A stretch of 64,000 bases of DNA. Source: Tubulanus polymorphus. Its lineage: Eukaryota; Nemertea; Palaeonemertea; Tubulaniformes; Tubulanidae. The stretch lies in NCBI RefSeq assembly GCF_964204645.1, contig NC_134028.1, positions 1,488,001-1,552,000 on the forward strand, read 5' to 3'. Within the stretch, counting starts at the first letter, position 1. Each line of letters opens with the position of its first letter. This document shows, piece after piece, positions 39,230 through 45,461 of this stretch. The notes under the pieces were generated by a model, which saw only the letters and a program-made list of their open reading frames with translations, was not told the DNA's origin and did no database searches. A program made the translations under genes and the position numbers.

Positions 39230-40645
39230 TATTTATTTTCTGAAAATTATAGCAATTTATAACAAATAATATACAATTTATAAATTTTCATGTTTTTGCA
39301 CAAATTAAGTATAAATTGACATAATTTTTCAGAGGGGAAGATATAAAAAAGCATAGCTTGTAGGATATACCACCCCCCCCCCCCAAAAAAAAGTGTTACA
39401 TTAGAAAAGGAAAAAAGATTCATTCATACTTCCATGCACTCTCTCACACTCTCTCTTATCCTGAGTTGAGCGTGATTATAAATTAATGAAACTCGTTCAA
39501 AAAGGAAGCATTTTCATCAGAGAAGAATGATAGATATACGGCCAGGAAAGATAAAACGACAATTTTCGTCGATAGTTTCCGTGGTTGTAATATTTGAAGA
39601 TAAATACCGCATTTTCCATTGGTACAGATATATCCCTGTATTCCACACTTGTCGGTTGCATAAAACTATACCTCCACGTTTCATTTAGATTCATTACCAA
39701 TTTATAAAGTACGTCGGCTAAAACGGTAATTATTAAGCATTGTTTTAATGATTCTTTTTTGTTAAACAGAATCGGATAATCCTTGGTTGATACTTCTTTT
39801 GATCGTGTTGTCGCTAGTTATTCGCGCATATTCTGAAGTCATGAAATTGATTTTTTTTTCAGTTGAATTCCCAATTTCAATTAAGATTTTCCAAGTCGTG
39901 ACCTTGTTTTTTTGTTTAAATTTCTATGAGCATGCCGATCAAGATGAATGCAACTTACGTTTCGTGCACGTAGTCGTTCCATCGCCGTAATATCCAGAAG
40001 AACACTGACATTCATATTTTGTCAATGAAATATTTACATACTCCATATGACATTTCGATTTATTTGCTACACAGTCAGAACAACTTGACGGTCCTGAAAT
40101 AGAGTTTTAATTATCAATTGAGAAAAGCGATGAGAATCCGGAAGTGTGGTGGTGACGAATCACATTATCAATTTCGGCATTTAACGCACTATTATTAATT
40201 GATCATCAATATATTGGTGTGCCATTATGAACCTACGACCTGCGAACCAATAGAAATAGCCGAATGATTCCAGGCCGATTCGCGGCTCATTAAGTGCGTG
40301 TCAATATGATAAATAGCAATTAATAATCATTATCTTTACTTCGAGTAAAGCCATTGAGCTTCGAGATTTCCTTTTCATTGATATCTTATCAAAACGAAAT
40401 ATGTGCATAAAATCAAGATGCAGTATTTAACTGCTTTTTGAAGCAAATATCATTCATTGGTCAAATCCGTCCTTATCTAATGTAATAAAACCTAATCATT
40501 GTTCTCCGTTAAATCAAATATGTTTTTGTTTATTTTCAAACTCAAATCGCAATTTGTTATACAAACCGGTAGTCGTCGCATTCACCAACACAACGAAGAA
40601 AACAACAGCGAGTAAAGATAACCGATAATTGTGTAAATGATACAT
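9635..40645 (-). CDS. giant MUC4-like membrane mucin (NIDO-AMOP-VWD-EGF-SEA), complete
   Basis: I chained 89 exons on the minus strand from the ATG at 40645 to the TAA at 9637-9635. Every junction has a GT-AG intron and a matching phase, and the total of 16,353 bases is divisible by three (about 5,450 residues). It has a signal peptide, eight SEA domains, many EGF-like domains, four copies of an unrecognised Cys-rich helical module, three Ser/Thr repeat arrays, the ordered trio NIDO-AMOP-VWD, one transmembrane helix and a tail of about 80 residues. NIDO-AMOP-VWD-EGF-TM is the signature of MUC4; insect Mesh and vertebrate SUSD2 share AMOP-VWD. The product should be a type I surface protein with a very long O-glycosylated ectodomain. 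The upstream modules exceed anything I know in MUC4. Function (barrier, adhesion or mucus layer) is inferred. The model is by eye; alternative splicing of phase-compatible exons is possible. Confidence 0.85.
11038..11708 (-). CDS. mucin: membrane-proximal SEA 8
   Basis: Exons 11599..11708 ([15 protein letters not shown]), 11430..11494 ([13 protein letters not shown]) and 11038..11213 ([14 protein letters not shown], Cys pair [11 protein letters not shown]). The Gly-Ser-Ile-Lys-Val sequence fits the SEA self-cleavage site, where SEA mucins such as MUC1 split into two non-covalently held chains. The three-exon plan repeats that of SEA 1-7. Confidence 0.8.
11806..14103 (-). CDS. mucin: EGF array of nine exons
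   Basis: Exons 13921..14103, 13713..13841, 13382..13507, 13109..13234, 12804..12929, 12469..12591, 12225..12347, 12012..12140 and 11806..11934. The first finishes the EGF begun upstream ([12 protein letters not shown]) and adds another. Most of the rest open with D-I/V/F-D/N-E-C and are probably calcium-binding; 12469..12591 lacks that start (VKDGSKC). All are phase 1-1 exons of 123-129 bases. Such arrays form stiff rods when calcium is bound. Confidence 0.87.
14166..14341. mobile_element. small DNA transposon remnant with terminal inverted repeats (MITE)
   Basis: Within an intron of the mucin gene. The left end CAGTAGACTTCGCTTAAGTC and the reverse complement of the right end (CACTAGACTCCGCCCAAGTC) are similar inverted repeats. 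The CAGT start, the RAGTCGGA-like motifs and the flanking TA on the left recall pogo/Tigger-type elements; the right TA is not intact. It is 176 bases long with no coding capacity. Confidence 0.6.
14382..14908 (-). CDS. mucin: post-VWD linker and cadherin-like module
   Basis: Exon 14785..14908 ([16 protein letters not shown]) and exon 14382..14708. The latter starts NFPPTF and has a [14 protein letters not shown] strand pattern typical of the cadherin/Ig-like segment that follows VWD in MUC4 and Mesh relatives, then opens an EGF domain ([12 protein letters not shown]) completed in the next exon. Confidence 0.75.
14958..16032 (-). CDS. mucin: von Willebrand factor D domain
   Basis: Exons 15572..16032, 15275..15455 and 14958..15181. 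The start [20 protein letters not shown] is the canonical VWD opening (GDPH, YTFNG). The second exon carries [16 protein letters not shown], matching the G-L-x-G-x-x-N-G-D-x-x-D-D/E motif, and the third begins [11 protein letters not shown], matching the family's W-x-x-x-x-x-x-S-L-F. The GDPH site is one at which some VWD proteins self-cleave after Asp. Confidence 0.9.
16223..16762 (-). CDS. mucin: AMOP domain
   Basis: One 540-bp exon. It has the AMOP cysteine plan: C-x-W (CNEWYEDE), CPC, a CCY pair, a CC pair followed by C-x-x-Y ([11 protein letters not shown]), and a final CEKYEPP leading into VWD. A stretch rich in Arg, Trp and Tyr in its middle is unusual. AMOP domains are known only from a few extracellular adhesion proteins, including MUC4 and SUSD2. 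Confidence 0.85.
17016..18298 (-). CDS. mucin: NIDO (nidogen-like) domain
   Basis: Exons 18180..18298, 17685..18013, 17469..17535 and 17016..17235. The domain shows the hallmarks of NIDO: an LFP start, [19 protein letters not shown] and a later WVFIVNW / [16 protein letters not shown] beta core. NIDO domains occur in nidogen, MUC4, Mesh and tectorin. Its position directly before AMOP is the MUC4/Mesh order. Confidence 0.88.
18572..18962 (-). CDS. mucin: two calcium-binding EGF domains before NIDO
   Basis: Exons 18831..18962 ([25 protein letters not shown]) and 18572..18700 ([23 protein letters not shown]). Both have the D-x-D/N-E-C start and the G-S-Y aromatic of calcium-binding EGF domains. 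Each is a single phase 1-1 exon. Confidence 0.88.
19640..19683. repeat. short perfect-stem hairpin
   Basis: The sequence CATGGACTCTAAAACG is followed after a short spacer by CGTTTTACAGTCCATG, a stem of 15 paired bases out of 16. It lies in the 800-base intron before the NIDO-proximal EGF exons. Whether it is a transposon end or a folded RNA element cannot be told. Confidence 0.5.
19765..20879 (-). CDS. mucin: EGF-like 7 and SEA 7
   Basis: Exon 20763..20879 encodes an EGF-like domain ([25 protein letters not shown]). Exons 20459..20568, 20313..20380 and 19765..19940 encode SEA 7: [14 protein letters not shown], then [14 protein letters not shown], then [13 protein letters not shown] with a Cys pair ([10 protein letters not shown]). 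The cleavage Gly is replaced by Ser (KSSVLV), so self-cleavage is doubtful. Confidence 0.82.
20978..24925 (-). CDS. mucin cassette C: CRH, EGF, SEA, mucin array
   Basis: Exons: 24796..24925, 24572..24690, 24241..24475, 23952..24142, 23634..23796, 23372..23505, 23051..23285 and 22804..22967 (CRH); 22582..22680 (EGF-like); 22375..22484, 22197..22261 and 20978..22008 (SEA with RQGSVIVG, then nine 28-residue Ser/Thr repeats). Its 3' end differs from A and B: after the array it reads STTSQS and joins the next EGF, whereas A and B end in TGQPDTS and join a new CRH. It is therefore the C-terminal member of the array. Confidence 0.83.
21015..24939. repeat. tandem duplication unit C (about 3.9 kb)
   Basis: The low-coordinate member of the triplication. 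Homology with unit B runs from about 24939 down into the Ser/Thr array and is lost near 21015, just before the exon end. Introns are as similar as exons, which points to recent duplication or ongoing gene conversion. Confidence 0.88.
21027..21790 (-). repeat. mucin minisatellite array, cassette C (nine 84-bp units)
   Basis: In-frame 84-bp units encode 28 residues of the type [20 protein letters not shown] plus a variable end ([11 protein letters not shown] or SFSVSS). Nine copies of PTDSSTSS are counted. About three quarters of the residues are Ser or Thr, the usual substrate for mucin-type O-glycosylation. Confidence 0.95.
25082..29273 (-). CDS. mucin cassette B: CRH, EGF, SEA, longest mucin array
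   Basis: Exons: 29144..29273, 28921..29039, 28590..28824, 28301..28491, 27983..28145, 27721..27854, 27400..27634 and 27153..27316 (CRH); 26931..27029 (EGF-like); 26725..26834, 26547..26611 and 25082..26379 (SEA with RQGSVIVG, then the array of eleven full 28-residue Ser/Thr repeats plus a partial one). The coding sequence is almost the same as in cassettes A and C, with a few substitutions per exon. All exons keep open frames, so this copy looks functional. Confidence 0.83.
25135..26162 (-). repeat. mucin minisatellite array, cassette B (eleven units plus part)
   Basis: Eleven full 84-bp units with the variants SFSVSS, SSSVSS, SSSVTS and SSTDTS in a mixed order, then a degenerate end ([19 protein letters not shown]) shared only with cassette A. 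The plus strand is also open throughout because the unit length is a multiple of three. Confidence 0.95.
29288..32904. repeat. tandem duplication unit A (about 3.6 kb)
   Basis: This segment matches unit B at an offset of 3,614-3,617 bases over its whole length, introns included, with only scattered substitutions by eye. Homology stops abruptly at about 32904, inside the bases preceding the first CRH exon (A reads TTGTACATC, B reads TTGTGATTC). The unit is shorter than B because it has nine fewer 84-bp repeats. Confidence 0.9.
29430..32908 (-). CDS. mucin cassette A: CRH, EGF, SEA, short mucin array
   Basis: Twelve exons: 32761..32908, 32536..32654, 32205..32439, 31916..32106, 31598..31760, 31336..31469, 31014..31248 and 30767..30930 (CRH); 30545..30643 (EGF-like, [16 protein letters not shown]); 30338..30447, 30160..30224 and 29430..29971 (SEA with the Gly-Ser motif RQGSVIVG, then a Ser/Thr array with two full 28-residue repeats). 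Its first exon uses an acceptor 18 bases upstream of the one used in cassettes B and C, adding VQNAT and avoiding a stop codon. It is the N-terminal member of the recent triplication. Confidence 0.83.
29478..29752 (-). repeat. mucin minisatellite array, cassette A (two units plus part)
   Basis: Only two full 84-bp units remain, with the same flanks as cassette B. The nine-unit difference (756 bases) accounts for the length difference between units A and B once the 21-base indel and a few single bases are taken into account. Confidence 0.95.
32989..35997 (-). CDS. mucin: CRH module copy 0 (divergent, oldest)
   Basis: Exons: end of 35680..35997, then 35476..35594, 35145..35391, 34671..34852, 34150..34309, 33933..34066, 33246..33468 and 32989..33161. 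Together they give about 450 residues, predicted mostly helical, with one to three Cys per exon. Each exon matches one exon of the three later copies in order, size and phase, e.g. [15 protein letters not shown] against [15 protein letters not shown] and IPEPT against VPEPT. Sequence identity is clearly much lower than among the later copies. I do not recognise the fold from any named family. Confidence 0.75.
35680..36772 (-). CDS. mucin exons 10-13: EGF-like 3, SEA 3 and start of CRH copy 0
   Basis: EGF-like exon 36641..36772 ([25 protein letters not shown]) precedes SEA exons 36233..36318, 36068..36129 and 35680..35997. The last exon is a fusion: it completes SEA 3 ([10 protein letters not shown], Cys pair [11 protein letters not shown]) and, without any Ser/Thr array, runs straight into the first CRH segment ([13 protein letters not shown] to KFCNES). 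In the later cassettes the SEA end and the CRH start are in separate exons. Confidence 0.8.
36848..38159 (-). CDS. mucin exons 6-9: EGF-like 2 and SEA 2
   Basis: EGF-like exon 38043..38159 ([25 protein letters not shown]) is followed by SEA exons 37320..37411, 37121..37185 and 36848..37014. The second SEA half reads [10 protein letters not shown] and ends with a Cys pair ([10 protein letters not shown]), as in SEA 1. The first SEA exon is 92 bases, 18 shorter than the usual 110. No Gly-Ser cleavage motif is present. Confidence 0.82.
37627..37654 (-). mobile_element. solo terminal repeat of a Tigger-like DNA element
   Basis: On the minus strand the sequence starts CAGTCAACCCCGGTATATCG and continues with GGGTTT, preceded by TATA. 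This resembles terminal repeats of Tigger-like elements. I could not find the partner end nearby, so only a fragment is claimed. It lies in the intron between EGF 2 and SEA 2 of the mucin gene. Confidence 0.35.
38437..40093 (-). CDS. mucin exons 2-5: EGF-like 1 and SEA 1
   Basis: Exon 39959..40093 encodes an EGF-like domain ([11 protein letters not shown], then [15 protein letters not shown]). Exons 39608..39717, 39066..39130 and 38437..38681 encode a SEA-like domain: a first half with a Trp ([10 protein letters not shown]), a helix with KTKYPETF, and a second half ([12 protein letters not shown]) closed by a Cys pair ([10 protein letters not shown]). The three-exon plan of 110, 65 and about 170-250 bases recurs in every SEA of this gene. 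The self-cleavage Gly-Ser is not conserved here, so cleavage is not expected. Confidence 0.82.
39197..39238. repeat. ATT trinucleotide microsatellite
   Basis: About a dozen ATT units in an intron of the mucin gene, close to the second SEA 1 exon (39066..39130). A short run of ten or more C residues lies nearby at about 39371-39384. Confidence 0.9.
40567..40645 (-). CDS. mucin exon 1: start codon and signal peptide
   Basis: 26 codons plus one base: [20 protein letters not shown] then VNATTT. A short polar N-terminus, a hydrophobic core and a small-residue end make a classical signal peptide. Donor CG|GTTTGT leaves phase 1, which joins GA CCG of the first EGF exon at 40093. No upstream exon is needed; the 5' UTR end is not defined. 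Confidence 0.85.
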
Positions 40646-41088
40646 TCCGCTTCTTTATCGTATCACATTCAACATAGCGTAGAACCAGGAGATCCGAACG
40701 ACTTTACGAAACGGAAGTTGTTTCGTTACTGAACCAAACGTGTTCTCGAATTTAACCCAATAAACACAACCAGACAATAAAATATAGTACGTGAATGAAT
40801 AAATAAATTCGACCCGAAATGAAGTAATCGTCGTGAGCTGAATTGTAAAGCTGGTTGAACCAGAATTTATCTTGTTTTTGCAATTACAAGTTATTCCAAG
40901 AAAATTCTGTACAAAGTCACCTTCCCAAAAGAAGAGGCATATAATACAATGAGAAAGCGATAAAAGGTAGTTTGTAAAAGGCATGTTTTCCCCAGTTATA
41001 TTTTCATGGATTTACGTTTGCACTGATTGGTGCACTGCAACAAGCGGTATCTAGAACGATGACCACACTCAAACGTGGTGAACGGATA

Positions 41089-41310
41089 ATAAGATAAAAT
41101 CCCACTATTTACAGATTAAAAGAATTTAAAAACCAGAATTTATTTATTAAATCTAAAATATATATAAGACACGACGTTTCGATCTCACCCTAGAGATCAT
41201 CGTCAGGTGTGACGTCGTGAAACGTCGTGTCTTTTAAATATTTTAGATTTAATAAATAAATTCTGGTTTTTAAATTCTTTTAATCTGTAAATAGTGGGAT
41301 TTTATCTTAT
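41089..41310. mobile_element. hairpin MITE with TA target duplication
   Basis: A 222-base near-perfect palindrome: the left arm starts ATAAGATAAAATCCCACTAT and the right arm ends with its reverse complement (ATAGTGGGATTTTATCTTAT); arms are about 90-95 bases. TA dinucleotides at 41087-41088 and 41311-41312 flank it, as expected for Tc1/mariner-type insertion. The short centre contains a second inverted repeat, AAGACACGACGTTTC against GAAACGTCGTGTCTT. No coding capacity. Confidence 0.8.
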
Positions 41311-42135
41311 TAAGCGGTACCTACATTATCAATAACCGAAACTACTCTAGAAATAAATGTTTGACGTGTTCTGTAGCTTTAATCGCGGCCCTACAGCAGA
41401 TATTTTACCGTTTTCCAAATCTGAATTCCCAATTCGACGCTCGTTTCTTCAACTCAAAACAAATATACCAACAAAATTGACGTTTGTAACCCAAAAAACA
41501 AGATTGATTTAGCCATAGGTGTTTATTGGATGTAAAGTTTGACATTAGATTCATAAAAAGATTCATGGAGAAACATGATTAACATGCGGTATAATCAATT
41601 TCATTCATAATGATCTGTAAGCTATGGGTGTGAAACACACAAAATCAAACTCTGTTAGAATATATTCTATTTTTTTTTCATTTTCAGTTATCGAGGGCGA
41701 AAGAAAACCCCAATTACGTGACATATCGTGCTGAGTTCAACTTGTTTATGTCTGGAATGTAGTCATGAGACCGACGGCCAAAATATTGACGCAATACAGT
41801 AAACACTTTTTTGTGACATTGTTGTTATATGGTTTTCAATATCCCGTCTAAGAACCGCGCTTTAAGCCGTTCTGAATTGAAACTATACTTACGAATATAA
41901 AGGCCAAAAGAAAAAACAGCAATACCTTGATAAAACGATGTTGGCTGAAAAAACTTATTCGAAAATGTTTTCACGAAAAAGAAATCTACGAGTCAAAAAC
42001 ATCTTTAATCAAACCAACTACCTTTTTCGTCACCGATATTTTGATTCATAGATTTAGATTTAGATCTCGTGTACATAATGGACCTCACCCCCCTCGTAGT
42101 AAACTGAATCATGCCTATTTTCGTATATTTTGAAG

Positions 42136-42136
<1 letters not shown>

Positions 42137-42201
<65 letters not shown>
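42137..42201. repeat. TA dinucleotide microsatellite
   Basis: About 32 uninterrupted TA units. The Tyr-Ile repeat frame across it on the minus strand is an artefact. Confidence 0.97.
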
Positions 42202-42208
<7 letters not shown>

Positions 42209-43537
42209 TATCAGAAAGAATAGTTAAACAGATCAGGCGCTAGTACTTGGAGTTTCAGTAAAATTGTTTTTCATGGGACAAACATTTCGCAATATCTGAG
42301 ATTTTTGATAGATAGAATGTGACAAGAAACTGTCAACAGTTTGGAATGCGAATGATCCGGTGCACGTACGAAGGAATTGAATTGATCATAATGAAAATGA
42401 CCTACTCTGCAATAACCATGTTTATTCTTTATATTATGTACCTTTCAATCGAAAGCTCTCAACTATACGAAGTAAAGGTGTGGTATCTGTAAAGAGAACA
42501 ATACTATGGGAATTCCTAATACGCGGTAATTGACAATTCAAAACTAGTTTTACTTTTTTACCATCAATGAATAATAAGTAAAAGCAACTGAAAAACTTGT
42601 TTCACGAATGTTTATTTGCAGCCGTATAAAATGGCTGCAGTGAACATGAACTTTTTTCGTTTATATGGCGAGTCCATGGAGATGATTGGAAAACATGAAA
42701 ACAATTCAATTCAATAAATCTTTATTTTATCCATAATCCATACAACGTGACGCAATACGATTAAGACTCGATCATTGAGAGCACATTTACATAAATACCA
42801 GGTTCAAAAATAGGACGGGCAGCACGATGAAAATAATTAAGAAAAAAAATAATATTACCGCAGTGTTATTTACATTGTAATAATATCGAGACTTAATCTG
42901 CACAGGTCAGCAGAAAAATGTATGATATAGTGATATCGTGATTGACATTCGTAGCGATATGTATTAAGATTTGAGGTACTTTCTGACTTGAGTAACCTCG
43001 ATGACCTCTACTCATAGATAAATTTCGCTATTTCACAGACTTTCTGTTATGACGTGGCTTAGTGAAGGGACAAGGAGCAAATGATACATTTTCATTTCAT
43101 CAAGTTTCTGACACAAACGTGAGTTCTTCAGTTCAATGTTATATCGAGGACTTGTTGTTCCTTGTCGAAAAATATGCCAGTCCTATCACTCTACTTAAAG
43201 TGTTATATTATAAAAATTGTATTCACTTAACCTTCATAAGAAATTCTAATGTGAGAAGAGACGTTGACGATTGAATGCGTACATACAATGGCGCCATTAA
43301 TAATATTCCACGTTTTATTGTCGCATTTCCATGCTTAAAATAGTATAACAATTACGACCTACTGCAGTTTCTTCAGAAGAATTTAGATTAAGGTCTAATG
43401 ATTGACAGGGTTTGGGGCTGAAATAGCATAAACAATTCCTCTGTACGATCATCATACATGTATCATTATTCATCAGCGGAGAATGAATTCGAACAGTCGT
43501 TTCATTTCATACATTCTAAAATACTTATTATATACAG

Positions 43538-43543
43538 TTTATT
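43538..43543 (-). terminator. polyadenylation signal of the receptor guanylate cyclase
   Basis: AATAAA on the minus strand about 58 bases after the cyclase stop codon (43603-43601). Position and strand fit a cleavage/polyadenylation signal. Confidence 0.6.
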
Positions 43544-43600
43544 CTTTTGAATGTATCCGCCACTTAATAGAATATACACCGAAAATTGTGGTAAACATTT

Positions 43601-45461
43601 TCAAATAAAACTGGATGTCTGCCGTGTTGATGAGTTTTTCGTCGGTCCATCCGTTAACCAATACGTTACCATCGTTCCTTTTCCCTGTAAGTAAATCCAC
43701 AGGATTTCTCACAAGCAAAAAATACCATTCAAACTCACAGAGCAGAAACTCTAACTTGTTTCGGGGACATAATGTAATTTTCATGATCTTTCTAGACAGG
43801 TTTTGTGGCTTTATACAAGTATTTTATTATGAATGTATTCAACTTACTTTCACGTCGATTTCTCCACGGCGTTCAGTGACGTATCCTGGTATTTTGCACA
43901 ATAAATCACGCGTGCTTGAACTAATGTGTATTCTCAATGCTATAAATAGATATAAAAACCTATATTTCAAATATAATCTATGGCAGATAACGTTATAAAA
44001 TCATCATTAATTTGTGGTATATAACCTTCACCGCAGCTCTCCATCCGTGAGGCTGTATTGACAGTATCTCCAAATAGGCAGTACCGAGGCATTGTCAGTC
44101 CTACGACGCCTGCTACGCATGGACCTTTAACCAAACAACGATACTGATAATCAAATAGCCATTTAGGAAATAGAACATTTTGAATGTACATAAGGTAATT
44201 AATACACATAAGGTAACATATAAAATGGGATGAAGTGCTACAATCAACTGACGCGTAATGAGCATTACCGGAATGTATTCCTATTCGAAGTTGTAATTTC
44301 AGTTCGGGCATATGGATGGTTTGGAATTTATGTACCGATTCCAGTAAGTTCAAGGCAAGAATAGCAATCTCAGATGCGTGGCGATCCTCATTCAATTCGG
44401 GTAATCCCGATACAACCATGTACGCGTCACCGATCGTTTCAACCTAAATACGTAACACAACTAATTCGTTCATTCGTGATTTTAACAAGATATTTTTTGG
44501 ACACTTATTTTGCGAAACAGATTATAATCGAATATTTTGAATATCTTTGTTTTTCGGCTTATCATCAAATGAATGGAAATAGGTTCGATATGGAAATATG
44601 GAAATTATTTAGTGTAGGTCTTCAGGAATGTTTGTTCAGATCTTTCGATATTCTGTTTCTTACTTTGTAGACATCTCTTTTGTTTGTGATATCGTCGAAT
44701 ACTGTGTACAAATCGTTTAACATGCCGACAATCTGAAATCACGCAAATACAAAAACATAATAAACCAAGTCTCTGAATGCAGAATTCAACCTGACGACGC
44801 CTCGGTAATCTGAGACACGACACGAAACCCGTAGCCTATTTTTCAGTTTGCAATGATTATGGTTTCGATGTGATTATTTGGAGACTCGCACAGTCTCACA
44901 AACCTCAATGCCATCAAGGAGACATATCTGCATGGGAAGATAGCTGAATACACACCTGCATTGGAGAACTGGCCGAAGATATTTTTGTAAAGCCAACAAT
45001 ATCGCTGAAATAAATCGTGACACACTCGAAAGTCGAAGGAGCCACGTATCCATTTTCGAGAATCTGTTTAGCTATAGACCTGTGGATTGAAATACGATGA
45101 AAGTTAACGTATGACGACGCAAGGAAACACAGAAACATGGAAACAAACGTGTTTGATCTCGGAAATCATGTTTCTCGTAAACGGACACGACGCAGGGAAA
45201 CGCTCGGAAACATGTTTCTGTTTCCTGTTTCCGCGTCTCTCTCTGCGTCATGCGGGTCGGGCTTTACATACACGATTTTGTATGGTGGACATGTAAAGTA
45301 TAGGTGGTCATACGTACTCTGGCAGTAACCTGTGTAATAGATCTTCTGCTCGTTTTTTCTCTTCTAGATATTTTCCTGTTCGCTCTTCCACAATACTTTC
45401 TAGATTTTCTGCGTACTGCTCCATCCTAGCGATCATGTTGTCTAATATGTTAGACTTGCCT
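43601..45461 (-). CDS. guanylate cyclase exons 19-25: dimerisation and cyclase domain
   Basis: Exons 45318..45461 (coiled segment, [20 protein letters not shown]), 44956..45079, 44664..44732, 44269..44443, 44026..44124, 43848..43939 and 43601..43684. The cyclase core reads [63 protein letters not shown] and [10 protein letters not shown]. The C-terminal tail after TYWL is short (about 20 residues). Confidence 0.92.

Larger units (their letters stand above)
40646..43600. other. intergenic: mucin promoter side and guanylate cyclase 3' side
   Basis: Upstream region of the mucin gene and downstream region of the cyclase gene. It holds the hairpin element at 41089-41310, the TA microsatellite at 42137-42201 and a minus-strand AATAAA at 43538-43543. 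I recognise no gene; the small open frames here are AT-rich and lack domain motifs. Confidence 0.6.

Noticed and set aside
42005-42205. Tyr-Ile repeat open frame
   Set aside because: Translation of a TA microsatellite.
43615-43998. 127-codon plus-strand open frame
   Set aside because: Overlaps the last three cyclase exons in antisense and shows no domain of its own.
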